A stretch of 64,000 nt of DNA from the NCBI GenBank assembly GCA_039602395.1, contig JBCNJP010000024.1, positions 3,423,731 through 3,487,730 on the forward strand, written 5' to 3'. The position numbers were made by a program, and so were the translations under genes. Every line of letters starts with the position of its first letter. Within the stretch, counting starts at the first letter, position 1. The notes beneath the pieces are model-generated. The model was not told the origin of the DNA and searched no databases. It saw only the letters and a list, made by a program, of their open reading frames with translations. Positions 33,055 to 43,389 of the stretch are shown piece after piece. Source of the stretch: Deinandra increscens subsp. villosa (lineage: Eukaryota; Streptophyta; Magnoliopsida; Asterales; Asteraceae).

Positions 33055-34936
33055 AGAAGAAGAGATTATCACTCAGCCATCTGAATCAAGACCTCACACT
33101 GAAAGAGTCTGTGAGAAGGCACCAGTTCCTGTTCCTACAAATGACAACGCAGATGCTCCGGGAACATCAGGAACTTGTGATAATGATTCAGAAATTCCAC
33201 AAAGCTCAGGTATGAATGATATAAATGATAATATTGTTAGTTCTAATCTGCCTGTTTCTGTGTCTGTGCCAGAAGTTCAGGTATCTAGGATCAACAAGGA
33301 TCATCCAGTCAGCAACATACTTGGACCAGTGTCTGCAGGAGTTTCAACTAGAAGCCGCACAGGGGATATCAATTTCTGCATGTACTCATGTTTTATCTCC
33401 CAGATTGAGCCTCCGAATGTGATGGTTGCTCTCAGAGATCCGAATTGGATAGAGGCCATGCACAATGAGCTTAATCAGTTCTCAAAGCTGGGAGTGTGGC
33501 GACTTGTGAAGCGGCCAGATGACAAGAAGGTGATTCCCACGAGGTGGCTTTATAAGAACAAGAAGGATGACTCGGGAATCATTGTAAGAAACAAGGCGAG
33601 GTTAATAGTACAAGGTCACAGGCAAGTTCACGGGATTGACTATGACGAGGTATACGCTCCGGTGGCGAGATTGGAAGCAATTCGGATCTTTCTGGCTGTG
33701 GCATCGTATCTCAATTTTACAGTCCATCAGATGGATGTGAAGACTGCCTTCCTGTATGCAGAGATGAACGAAGAAGTTTATGTAACCCAACCACCAGGGT
33801 TCATAGATGAAGAAAATCCAGATCATGTTTATCTACTGGATAAGGCCTTGTACGGTTTGCATCAAGCTCCTCGTACCTGGTATGAAACGTTGTCCAATCA
33901 CCTGGTGGAGAATGGATATACAAGAGGAGTTGTTGATCAAACTTTGTTTAGAAAGAGGGTGGATGAGGACATAATCATGGTGCAAGTGTATGTAGATGAC
34001 ATCATCTACGGTTCAACAAACGAGGAATTGTGCACCGAATTTGAGGAGATTATGAAGAAAAAGTTTGAAATGAGCGATCAGGGGGAGATGAGTTTCTTCC
34101 TAGCCTTGCAAGTAAAACAAGATGAATCTGGGATTCTTATTCACCAAGCCAAATATGTGAATGAGATTCTAGAAAAATTCAAGATGCAAGACTCAAAGCC
34201 AATTTCAACTCCAATGGCATCCCGACCTCTCTTGTCAGCAGATGCAGACGGGGAGTCAGTGAGCGAATTCACGTATCGATCAATGATTGGTTCGCTGATG
34301 TACTTAACAGCAAGTCGGCCAGATATTATGCATGCAGTTTGCTTGTGTGCTCGCTATCAGGCTAACCCTAAACTTTCTCATTTAAATGCTGTTAAACGTA
34401 TTTTTAGGTATCTGAAGGGCAGGCCTAGGCTTGGTCTTTGGTACCCAAAGAACACTGACTTTCAATTGTATGCATATACTGACAGTGACTATGGAGGCAG
34501 TGACTTGGATCGGAAGTCAACCACTGGAGGATGTCAATATCTGGGCGATCGACTCATTTCCTGGCAGAGCAAGAAGCAGCATACCGTATCTAAATCAACT
34601 GCCGAAGCAGAGTACGTGGCAGCATCTGCCGGTACTTCACAGGTAGTTTGGATCCAAAACCAGCTCACAGACTACGGTATGGAATTCGTTAACACTCCTA
34701 TCTTTTGCGACAATGCTGCTGCTCTGGAAATTGTGAAAAACCCTGTCCAACATTCTAAAACCAAGCATATAGACATAAAGGTACATTTCATTCGAGATTG
34801 CTATGATCGGGAGCTAATTCAGCTTCAAAAGGTAAGCTCCGATCAGAATGTGTCGGACATTTTCACAAAACCCCTCCCGCGACCAAATTTTGAAATGTGT
34901 GTCGAAGGCCTTCGGATGATTGCCTTCGAGGAATGA
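33055..34936 (+). CDS. pol: Element C reverse transcriptase and RNase H (second part of pol)
   Basis: The frame begins in an acidic linker (EEIITQPSESRPH) and contains an RT with all key motifs: TRWLYKNKKDDSG, QMDVKTAFLYAEM, YGLHQAPRTWYETL, and VQVYVDDIIYGS (YVDD at 33989-34000). RNase H follows: TDSDYGGSDLDRKSTTGG, STAEAEYVAASAG, and FCDNAAALEI, ending FTKPLPRPNFEMC. All catalytic acids are present, so this is the best-preserved enzyme of the window. It needs only the frameshift near 33050 to be separate from integrase. The methionine at 33212 is the first in frame, not necessarily a start. Confidence 0.92.
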
Positions 34937-36170
34937 TCTGATCAACTTTTATTTGTCAATATTTGTTTTTAAGAAAATTAAAAAATATATATATAAAAAT
35001 AGAAAATTTAAAAAAAAAAATAATATAGTGTTTGTTTTCAAAAGCCTCATAAAAACAGGGGAAGAAATATAATTGTCTCAGAAAATTCAAAAAATATCTG
35101 TTTGAGGTTTTTATGATGTCTTTTGTTTTGCCTTGAGTTGGTAGGAAGTGATATAAATTTCCATGACGATCGGAGACTGACACGTGTAAGGCAGAAGTGA
35201 AAGACGTCTCAAAGATGATGTTCGGTAAGCTAAATCAAAAACAATGATCATCCATTGTAAGTGCAGTAATCTTAACTCTTATATATGTTTAGGTTTCCAT
35301 CCTAGTTTACATAGTTTAAAAAACTGAGACCCGGCAAAAATGGGTTGAGAGTGGTAATTTACCTAGTATTCACTCTCTCACACGCCATGTTTATACTGTA
35401 AATGACAACACCACAGAAAAAGAAAAAGAAAAAGAATTCAAAAAAATATATATATGAAAATTGTGAAAAGGAAAAAGAAAAAGAAAAGAAAATTATTCTG
35501 TTGGTCTTCTCTGCGTGCTTATGCGGCCGACCTGATCACCAACCGATAATTCATGAAAATAAGAAATAAGTGGTTGTCAAAGCAGTGTTGCATGGTTCCT
35601 CAAGTTGGGGGTTTGTGAATCCTCAATAAACTCTGAGGTTGGGTAGGTTTTGCTATGAACAATTGGGTGTGGGGACGGTTAAACATGACGGTAATTATGT
35701 ACCATATTTAAGCACTTAAAATATTTTTAATTGGATGTGAGTTTATATGATTTCAAAAGATTTTGAGCAATCATTTAGAGCGTCAAGTAACGGAAGCTGA
35801 AAAGGGTTCCTCAGTTAAAGATTTGTCTGGTATGATCCATGAAAAATATCAGTTTCGAGGCAAGTGTGTTTTTATCTAATTTTAGATTATCTTAAGTTTT
35901 TGATTATCAATTTTGTTTAGTCTTTAAATATTTAAATGTTTATATTTATGATCAAGTTCAGATACTCGGGGCTATGAGTCTGAGGGGAAGTTTCGTAAAT
36001 TCTCAAAAGTCAAATATTTTCAAAAGTTTATGAGAATTCTCAAAGTTTGGGGTAAGCTTGTTTGATTTTAAATTTTTGAGGGGTTAAGTGTATGTTTGAT
36101 TTATCAAAACCTTTTGTTTTAAAAGGTTTGGATGATTTTTTAAAGAGTCTTGGTTTAAGAGGGACCAATG
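34937..36170 (+). other. Element C spacer after pol
   Basis: No coding sequence. AT-rich, with A-rich low-complexity runs near 34975-35020 and 35415-35490. It precedes the promoter-like segment of the extra gene. Confidence 0.7.
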
Positions 36171-36182
36171 TGTAAATTCTTT

Positions 36183-36518
36183 TATATAAAACCTGGTTTC
36201 CGATCCATTTCTCTTTTACGATCCCTCACATACTTCACTCCTCCGTTTACGATTCCTTCGCAGAAACCCTAGAACCGCCATCCTCCGCCGCCCCACTTGC
36301 CGGAAATCATCCACAGACCGTTTCCGGCCGCCATTCCCCAATCAAACCACATCACATTCCTCACCACTCATTTCCGTGCAAAACCCCTCTGCTTTTCATC
36401 GATATCGACCTTAGATTCTCGATGTTTCTGATTAGAAACCCTAACTCGCAAGCATAACTGTGTTCGCGCAAATATCTCGAAGATTTCATGTCGGTTTTGG
36501 ACTATAAACGTTTATAAG
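36183..36518 (+). promoter_or_regulatory. Putative internal promoter and leader exon of the extra gene of element C
   Basis: TATATAAAACCT (TATA at 36183-36190) closely resembles the LTR promoter TATATAAACCT. It is followed by about 330 nt that look like a plant leader exon: pyrimidine- and CCG-rich, with GAAACCCTAGAACC. The segment ends ATAAG|GTAGCT at 36518/36519, a good splice donor. Inference from sequence only; no transcript evidence. Confidence 0.5.
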
Positions 36519-37132
36519 GTAGCTATTGATGACTATCTTGTGTTGTTGATGTGTTTAATCGATTTTACGAGAAAGTTGCAGGTTTTATCCATGGAGTTTT
36601 CGGTGTTTACGACCGTCTGAATGAAGAAGATGAAGTGTGGACCGTTTACGATTCATGTTTACGACTCCGGTGTTCACGAGAGACGTTTACGACCGGCGTA
36701 TACGATCCTCGTTCACGATTGACTCGTTTACGACTGAAGAAAACGACAAACTTTGTTTACGATCGGGATTGGGCCAAATAAGGCGTTTACGATTGGTGTT
36801 ACCTGTTTACGATCGGACCAGTTTAACCCAGTCGTGAACCCTTTGATTATATCGTAAACCTGTTTTGTGGATCGTAAACCCTGATAAATTGAAAGTTAAT
36901 ATTTTTAAACACTTAATGAATTTTGAGGATCTCATTAAAAGTGATCGTTTCTGAGATAAAATTGAGAGTGTTTTGTGAACATGTGCTTAATTCAATTATT
37001 TTCCCTAAAGTTCAATTTGAAACTGTGTGATCTTCAAAAGTAAAATGTGATTTTCAATTGAACAACGTCAAGGGTTAATGTTCATAATAGCTGTGATGAA
37101 TATGTCTGATGCATGTGTCTTGTCTTTCTCAG
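36519..37132 (+). other. Putative 614-nt intron before the extra gene, filled with GTTTACGAYY motifs
   Basis: Starts GTAGCT and ends TGTCTTGTCTTTCTCAG directly before ATG at 37133, a strong pyrimidine tract and acceptor. Between 36603 and 36880 there are at least eight direct GTTTACGAYY copies, two GTTCACGA variants and two reverse copies (ATCGTAAACC). Confidence 0.5.
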
Positions 37133-37396
37133 ATGGCTGAAGAGATGTTAGACGAGGAGATAAAGTTTGAACAGGATCACTGCATCCCAGCGTATCTGGA
37201 AGACCCACCAGAAAAGCATATGGAATTATTCTACTCTCTGGTGGCCGGGATGAATACTTGTAAAATCAACCATGCCCTGAGGACGAATGTGCTTATTGAT
37301 GAGATGTTGGTCAGAGAGTTCTGGGGTACTGCAAGAGCAAATGCTGACAAGACAATTATTACTGCAACTGTTCAGAACAGACATAGTAGTGATTGA
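37133..37396 (+). pseudogene. Element C extra gene, N-terminal piece before a frameshift
   Basis: Starts at ATG 37133, directly after the acceptor-like CAG (an upstream in-frame ATG at 37109 is less likely). It encodes HCIPAYLEDPPEKHMELFYS and NHALRTNVLIDEMLVREFW, matching the N-terminal domain of the extra gene of element B. The frame is lost near 37380 and continues in the frame of the next feature, so one base was gained or lost around there. No known enzyme motif, signal peptide or membrane helix. Confidence 0.75.
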
Positions 37397-38825
37397 GGAA
37401 GATGATATCAGAAAGGGGCTGAACATCATGGATAAAGCCACTGATCCAATCAAGTATCCAAAGGAGGTTGTTCTTGCTGGTGCTCAATCTATGGGGTACG
37501 AGGGGAAGTTTCCGCCAATCTTTAAGAAGCTTCTGCCGCACTACTGGAGGTGCCTAGCACATTATTTGCAAAAGTCATTTCTAGGCAAGAGAACCAGTTT
37601 TGATCAGCTGAATCAACTACATGGAACTGCTTTCATCTCTTTGGCTTTAGATTGGGATTTCAACTTCTCAAAGATGATGCTGATGGACTGGGTAGGCAAT
37701 GCTGATTTGAGTGCCAGAGAACAATTTTTGATGACACCAAGGTTTGTGCAAATGGTGGTCATGAAGAAATACCCGATGATTGAAGAAAGGATAGAGAAGT
37801 TGGACATCAAAGTGATGGATTGTGGGGTTTTTGGTCTTCAAACCCAAGATAGAAAGGGCAAAAACAGCTTTCAAGGAAGACTTGAATGGGTTAAGAGAGG
37901 TGCGTTCCCAGAGGTGGCAAGGGAACAAGAATTTGATGAAGATGAACCTGAAGCTGCAGTGCCAAATGTTAATGCATCCGTGGCTGAAGACCAAGACTTA
38001 ACAGCAACTCCGGCTGTTAATGTACAAGAAGAAGATGCAATCATACCCTCCGATGAAGAGGATGTAATGGATGATATTCTCGCTGGCCAGGAGATCACTG
38101 ATGATGATATCTATGGGAATCTGGGGCCCCTTAACCTTAAAAGGTCAAGGGATGACATGATCGGATCGTCAGGCAGTGATACAACCCCTCCTGAGCTGAA
38201 TCTGGATGCTGAAGATGTTCTTGTGGAACCAATTCCAGCACGTGAACCTTCACCTAGAAAGAGGTCAGATCCAAGGAGCATCAGATTCAAGCTATCAAAG
38301 ACCAGCTCAAGCATCTTATTAGTACATCCAGCTGGGCCCAGTTCTGAGGGTCCCAGTACTCAAGAAGAAGCAGCTGCTGAAACTGTTCAAGATCAACCTG
38401 TTCCTGCTCAGATTGATTCATCACTTCTAACCGAACATAGCCCAGTTCGGGAAGAAAGTCAATTCATAGAGGTTGATCACACTTTCGTTGTTCCAAGCCC
38501 TGTGAAAGTGAGCGCAGCACCTGTTTTAACTCAGCCTACAGCTGCTCCTAGCTTCAGACCATTTCAAGCAGCAGAGCTTCCAGTAAATATGAGGATAAGT
38601 GCTGATCCTCAAATCAATTTCCTGATCTCTCAAAATAGAATTAGAGAAAATGAGATCAAGGCTCTTCAAGCTGAAAACAAGTATATGAGAGAGAAGGAGG
38701 TGGCGGACAAAGACAGAATGAAATATCTGTACAACATGCTGGTGGACCTGAGGAAGAAGTATAATGAATTGAAGGATGTTGTGGGATCCAACTCCTCAGG
38801 TGCCCCAGGTCAAGGTTCGTCATAG
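37380..38825 (+). pseudogene. Element C extra gene, central part with coiled coil, ending at an in-frame TAG
   Basis: Continues the conserved domain (VVIEEDDIRKGLNIMD, LPHYWRCLAHYLQKSFLGKR, DWDFNFSKMML, PRFVQMVVMKKYPM), then a long acidic, Pro/Ser-rich linker, then a strong coiled coil before the stop (ENEIKALQAENKYMREKE to LVDLRKKYNELKDVV). TAG at 38823-38825 is followed in the same frame by the next piece, so it is either a nonsense mutation or a read-through stop. The protein's role is unknown. In SIRE-like elements a gene in this place has been called env-like; nothing here shows membrane insertion. Confidence 0.75.
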
Positions 38826-39677
38826 GGAGTGCAAGCTGCAGATGCTATAGAGACAGATGAAGGAGATGAGAACTTTGATATGCCTGATTACGCCCGCTGT
38901 GGCAGAATCATCTCTAAGGCGCCAAGATGCCACGAAAACTGGTTCAGGGAGTTCTTCCAGGGACCAGCCCCCACTCAATACACCATTGATGTGGGTGAGA
39001 GCTCAATTGACAAACGTGGGAGTCGTGAGACCATCTTGTGTTGGCATTATGACAATGAGAAGAAACTCTTTGCCGTGATCCGTGATGGCTATAGTCCTGT
39101 GGAGTATTATCAATCGCGTGGTCAATTCCACTCCTGGACTGAGCCTGAGATCAGAAGCCTTTTGAGAGCTCCCTTCATAAACAGATGGGATGGACCTGAA
39201 GGAAATCTTATCCGCAATAACCTGCTGAGCCATCAAGAAAACAACTTTGCAGATTTTGAGTTGAAAGCGGTCAGATGGATAGAGACAGGGACTGACCCAG
39301 TGACTGGGCAGCCCATTGGTGAAGCTAGGAGGCCACCCACTAAGCGTACAAGAGTCATTAACATGTTGGACGAGATCGAAGATGGGACACTGGTCAGAAA
39401 TTTTGATTGCTGGTGTTACGATCCGACAACTCATGAAGTGGTGGTGCTCTGCAATCCGATGAGGCAATTCCGATTCTTTGATCCAGTGGACTTGCTGAGA
39501 TTTGGAGAGCGAGACATCAAGCTCTTAGCCACCCAACCCATACTTGGAGATGAAAACGACATGGAGAATGCTATAAGGGTTGGTATCTTTGATGGAACTG
39601 CAAAGCGGATCGTAGAGAAGGGATGGTGGTTCAACAACGTTCAAAGCTCATTCAGATTCGATCTGCTGCTGCCGTAA
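38826..39677 (+). pseudogene. Element C extra gene, C-terminal domain downstream of the TAG
   Basis: Same frame as the coiled-coil piece, open for 283 codons to a TAA. It contains a Trp- and Asp-rich domain (ENWFREFFQGPAPTQYTIDV, CWHYDNEKKLFAVIRDG, FHSWTEPEIRSLLRAPFINR, NFDCWCYDPTTHEVVVLCN). Part of it aligns with element B at 17910-18248, so it was once translated in both families. GTG at 38829 is not a credible start; translation would have to come through the TAG, or the TAG is a lesion. Confidence 0.7.
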
Positions 39678-39697
39678 GTGGACTAATGGTTCATGCC

Positions 39698-39708
39698 TAG
39701 GGGAAGAT
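39698..39708 (+). promoter_or_regulatory. Polypurine tract of element C
   Basis: AGGGGAAGAT directly before the 3' LTR. Confidence 0.85.
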
Positions 39709-40104
39709 TGTTGGACTAGATTTATTTAAGGCATGAACATTAGTATTGGGCTTAGTTTCACTTTGTTTTGGGCTTTTTTATTTAATAGGTAAATGGGCTT
39801 ATTATAGTTTATGATTGGGCCATGTGGGCTTCCTTTAGGTTTACGATTTTGTATGAGGTACTATATAAACCTCATTGTTTATGATTGTCGGCAAGCTTTT
39901 CAATACAACTTTCACGGTTTACGATTTCTATCATCTATTGAGTTTACGATCAGCTTCATTTCAGTAGTGTTCTTCATTCAAGACTTGATCTTTTCATTAG
40001 ATCTTGTCTATTTTATCTACTTATCTCTTGAATCAATCATATTTGAGGATTCCGCACTCATTTACGATCAAATATCATGTAGTTGGTTTGATCTCGGACC
40101 TACA
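39709..40104 (+). mobile_element. 3' LTR of element C
   Basis: A 396-bp copy of the 5' LTR with a few substitutions and small indels, from TGTTGGAC to CCTACA, followed by the GTTTC target duplication at 40105-40109. Confidence 0.93.
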
Positions 40105-40109
40105 GTTTC

Positions 40110-40664
40110 TTGACTTCTCAAGCTTTGAGAGCAAGTCATCAAGCTGAGTTTCAAGCACTGAGTTGGTTTGTTTCAACTGTTCATACTCTTTGGTTAAATT
40201 TTTGAAATATATGAAGATTCAGTTTTCTTAAAACATTCCTTTAACTCATTTAGGTTTGAAACTTCATCAATCAAGTCAGTGTTGTGATTTCGGTACTTTG
40301 CCACTTGTTCTATGTAGGCAGGGCTGCATAAATTTTCTAGAACTTTCTCAGGGATAGAGTTTACCTGATCTGAGGTGGAGTCTTGTTTAGCCATCAAAGC
40401 ATGGTTGATAGGCTCAAACTCAGCAATGAAATCTTCCCATTCAACACATGAGGTTTGATTTGCAACAGCAACTGCCACATTTTGGTGGTTTTGACTTCCG
40501 GTTGGTTTTGGTGGGGTGGGGTTGGAACCTGAGTTGTTTCCAGAGTTGTTGTTGTTTGAATTGCTTCCTCCATGGTTTTTCCCTTGGACATGACTCTGAT
40601 TCTGTCCTTCTCTTCTTGGTTGAGGGCACTCCCTTGCAAAGTGACCAAGTTGGTGACAGTTATA
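40110..40664 (-). pseudogene. Element B gag, middle part with CCHC knuckle
   Basis: On the minus strand reading runs from YNCHQLGHFARECPQPRREG (zinc knuckle, first Cys lost at the MITE junction) through an Asn-rich stretch and VEWEDFIAEFEPINHALMAK to LNELKECFKKTESSYISK, a coiled-coil-prone region that continues past element C at 27446. One frame change lies near 40450. The same residues occur in the gag of element D (HALIAK, ECFRKVD), which supports the assignment. Confidence 0.8.
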
Positions 40665-41230
40665 TCTTCGGATATTCGGATATCCGAAAAATATCCGAAA
40701 TATATATTTTTTAAAATATTAAATTATATATATTATTTAGTTTAACATACTTTAACTTAAGAAACCCTAAATCTAAAGTTCTAAACTCCGATTTTCATTC
40801 TCTTTGAATCTTTGGATCCCGTCGTCCTCCAAATCTCGACCCTCACTGGCTCATTGCCTTACACCACCGATTTGTAGTTTGTCATCGAGCTTGTTGCACA
40901 CGGATTCGAGCTTCAAAATCGAGACATTTTTTATTTTTTGTTGGTATTTGACTATTTAATGTACTTGTATTAGACTATTTGCTAATTTGGATGTTTATCA
41001 CTAGTAATTTTAGAGATTGAATGTATTTTTTTTAAACTTTTTTTTTATGTTTTGAAAATTCGGATATCCAATTCACTATCCGAATCCGTATCCGAAATTT
41101 CGGATATCCGAAATTCGGATATCCGAAATTTCGGATACGGATTCGGATAGTGGAAATCAACTATCCGAAATTTCGGATATCCGAAATTCGGATATCCGAA
41201 TTTTCGGATATCCGGTTTTGAACACCCCTA
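40665..41230. mobile_element. MITE-like insertion with CGGATATCCG arrays in the gag of element B
   Basis: About 566 bp of foreign DNA. Its right end reads GGTTTTGAACACCCCTA, a common terminus of plant hAT-type MITEs. No matching inverted end is visible on the left. Many overlapping copies of the palindrome CGGATATCCG and of CGAAATTTCGG lie at 41058-41215, with a smaller group at 40667-40702. The gag capsid region is missing across the insertion, so it came with a deletion or a recombination removed one end. Confidence 0.6.
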
Positions 41231-41402
41231 GATGAAACCATGGGTGAGTAGGGACCTTCAGTGAAAGATTTCTAAATACGGTGGTCCAACATCCTAACAA
41301 AACCTTCCATCCTGAGTTTCCAGGTACCAAAGTCATCAGGAGTGAACATTGGTGGTTTGTTGGAAGAACCATTTGGGCAACTTAGACTTAAATCACTCAT
41401 TT
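41231..41402 (-). pseudogene. Element B gag, N-terminal start
   Basis: The minus-strand ATG near 41402 gives MSDLSLSCPNGSSNKPPMF, then DDFGTWKLRMEGFVRML, the usual start of copia Gag in this group, with an in-frame stop after LDHRI. It is cut by the MITE-like insertion. Element D gag starts similarly (SWNGSSNKPPSFMPDDF). Confidence 0.75.
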
Positions 41403-41498
41403 TGAAAACTTTTAGAAAGACAAGAAAGCAAAGCTTGTAAAGTAAGCAAGTAAAGTATCAACCTTGAAGCACAGAATGTCTTCAAGGTAAGAGCCAAA

Positions 41499-41510
41499 GC
41501 TCTGATACCA
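41499..41510 (-). promoter_or_regulatory. Primer-binding site of element B
   Basis: The minus strand reads TGGTATCAGAGC two bases inside the right LTR. Confidence 0.93.
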
Positions 41511-41512
41511 CT

Positions 41513-42201
41513 TGTAGGATCGTTAAAAGTTAGAGTTAAACTTAAACAAAGCCCTTTACTTGCAAATATAACCCTGCAGAATTAAAGTTATATTTCACTT
41601 TACTCAAGCAATATTAAGTTCTTGTGCATAATGTAAAATCTTGATTTGCAAAGATATAGTAACAACAAAGTATCAAATACTCGGCACTATTTGCATTAAC
41701 TCGAAGCTACACTATTACAAGTTGTTTAAGAACTGATAACAACAAAGATAATCGTGATATGTAAACTAGAGCTAACTAAGCTATATATAGTGCTGATGAG
41801 ACCAGTGACAGCCATTGATCTCATGCGATCTAATCTAGACCGTAAACTAAGAAGTCAAATACAAACTACCAAAAGAATAAACATCGACAATTGGAATATC
41901 TTACGTGTTTGCAACACCATACTACTTTAGGAGAGCGGCTTGAATCAGATATAGAAGCATACGAGAAGCTTTTGCAGGATTGGACTTGCTGAAAAGATAT
42001 CTCAGGAAAAGTCCGGTTGAACTCATTATCTGGTGGATAATAGAGTTCACCCGGAATATTCGCTAAGGGACAAAACTGCTTCTTTCCGCTTGAACAGCCA
42101 GTTCCGCTTGAAGTAAGAATTCCACTTCAACTTCAACTTCAGTCGGAACTATATAAAATTGGCATTCAGCCGGAAATCTTCCAAGCGCAATATTCCTTAC
42201 A
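41513..42201 (-). mobile_element. 5' LTR of element B
   Basis: A 689-bp copy of 17127-17815 with about 18-20 substitutions by eye and no length difference. The CCCTC target duplication follows at 42202-42206. Confidence 0.93.
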
Positions 42202-42206
42202 CCCTC

Positions 42207-43133
42207 CCTTGCGCGATACACGAGGAAGGTGTTTCTGCAGAAAAATGTACAGGTTTGTTTTAGCCACGATAATCACCCTTGCAGCCCAAGATACTTCAAA
42301 TTTATGGCAGATTTCGACCATGAGTCACCATAGGACGTGTTGGGACCTTAGGACGCACCTCCTAGTATAAATAGAACCTCATATCTCACTTCAAAACTCG
42401 CCAATTCACTGAATTATAACCCGAAAACCCCATTTCCGAACCAGCCACTTTGTGGGAGTAATACGCACAAACGATGAGGCTTCCGGAGCTGAAATTCTGC
42501 AGTCACCCTTTATTTGGTATGCTTAACAATAACCTATCTTAGTTTTTTTTAATATTATGTCTAAGTATGATATCTAAAATTGTGTAAAAATTAGGGTTCT
42601 TGAGCTTGTTTTGATAAAATTGGGTAATCAGGTTGGAATTAGGGTCTGACTTTTTGGAGATAATCCTAAAATAATGTGTTTTAAGAAAGCCCTAAGTTTA
42701 TTTCACAATTTCAAAAGGTTTGGTATGAATTTTGTTAACAGGTTAAAATTAGGGTTTTTGTAACATTGTTCTGTCCAAATTGAGTAAATGGTGTTGAATT
42801 AAGCTTTGATAGTTTAAAGGATATTATAAAATATTATAATGGATAATATCCTAAGTTGGTTTGAAATAAAAACGAGTTTTGATAATAAATTGAGAAATAC
42901 GTGAAATAAGGGTTTCTAAATATGATTAATTAATATAAAATAATCTGGAGGGTATGGGAACTTGATTTTTGGTCTTGTAACTTGTTTATATATATAATAA
43001 GTATATATGAGTTTAAATATGATAAATAGTAAAGTATTAAAAATACCAAGTTAATCAGATATTTAGAAGTTCGTGAGGACCGGAATGGTAGGCGCCTGTA
43101 TTCTGGGGTTTCTGGCAAAGTGGGGGTGTCACA
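42207..43133 (+). mobile_element. Chromovirus-type 3' LTR, second part
   Basis: Continues the LTR interrupted at 17126. A TATA box (TAGTATAAATAGAACC, about 42363-42378) and a leader-like segment follow. The end GGGTGTCACA pairs with the TGTAACATCCC start. Total LTR length would be about 1.5 kb without element B. The right edge is uncertain because similar TGTCACA ends recur in the neighbourhood. Confidence 0.6.
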
Positions 43134-43389
43134 TATATCCCAACTGGGAACTAGCATACCTCATTGGGCGATCCTGGGGTGAGCGTTTACTTATATGAAT
43201 GCACGTCTTCATATTATCAGTAAATAGGTTATTATGTCTATAAGGGCATTTTGGTCATTTTGGTCTTATAAGAAATAAACCATAATAAAATGTTATTAAG
43301 ATAATAATAATATAAATAAACATAGGTGTTATTTATAAAAACTTTATATTAATGCGATCCGATACGCGGTTAGGTTACTAGTTGACCAT
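43134..43389. other. Unassigned DNA between LTRs
   Basis: AT-rich and non-coding; possibly part of the gypsy LTR-like DNA that resumes at 44037. Confidence 0.35.

Larger units (their letters stand above)
27447..40104 (+). mobile_element. Element C: SIRE-like Ty1/copia retrotransposon, plus strand, 12.66 kb
   Basis: Two similar LTRs (401 and 396 bp), a GTTTC target duplication, a primer site and a purine tract define a full-length element inserted in the gag of element B. Order: LTR, motif-rich leader, gag, protease-integrase, RT-RNase H, a 2.2-kb spacer with promoter and splice-like signals, an extra gene in the env position, LTR. Damage is light: a gag/pol frame gap, one integrase-RT frameshift, one frameshift and one TAG in the extra gene. 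The private motif GTTTACGAYY occurs about 30 times, in the LTRs, leader and pre-extra-gene spacer. Confidence 0.94.
17127..42201 (-). mobile_element. Element B: SIRE-like Ty1/copia retrotransposon, minus strand, carrying nested element C
   Basis: Two 689-bp LTRs, a CCCTC target duplication, a Met-type primer site beside the right LTR and a purine tract beside the left LTR define a complete minus-strand element. Order on the minus strand: 5' LTR, gag (interrupted by a MITE and by element C), protease, integrase, RT, RNase H, extra env-position gene, 3' LTR. Without C (12.66 kb plus a 5-bp duplication) it is about 12.4 kb. The long 3' extra gene is typical of the SIRE/Maximus lineage. By eye the two LTRs differ at roughly 18-20 positions. 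Multiple stops and frameshifts make it defective. The private motif TTCCGGTTGAAC is repeated throughout. Confidence 0.9.

Noticed and set aside
36183..37133. Independent host gene nested in element C
   Set aside because: The downstream frame is homologous to the extra gene of element B in the same relative position, so it belongs to the element.
37133..39677. True viral-type envelope gene
   Set aside because: No signal peptide, no hydrophobic transmembrane stretch and no cleavage-site pattern seen; only its position suggests the label.
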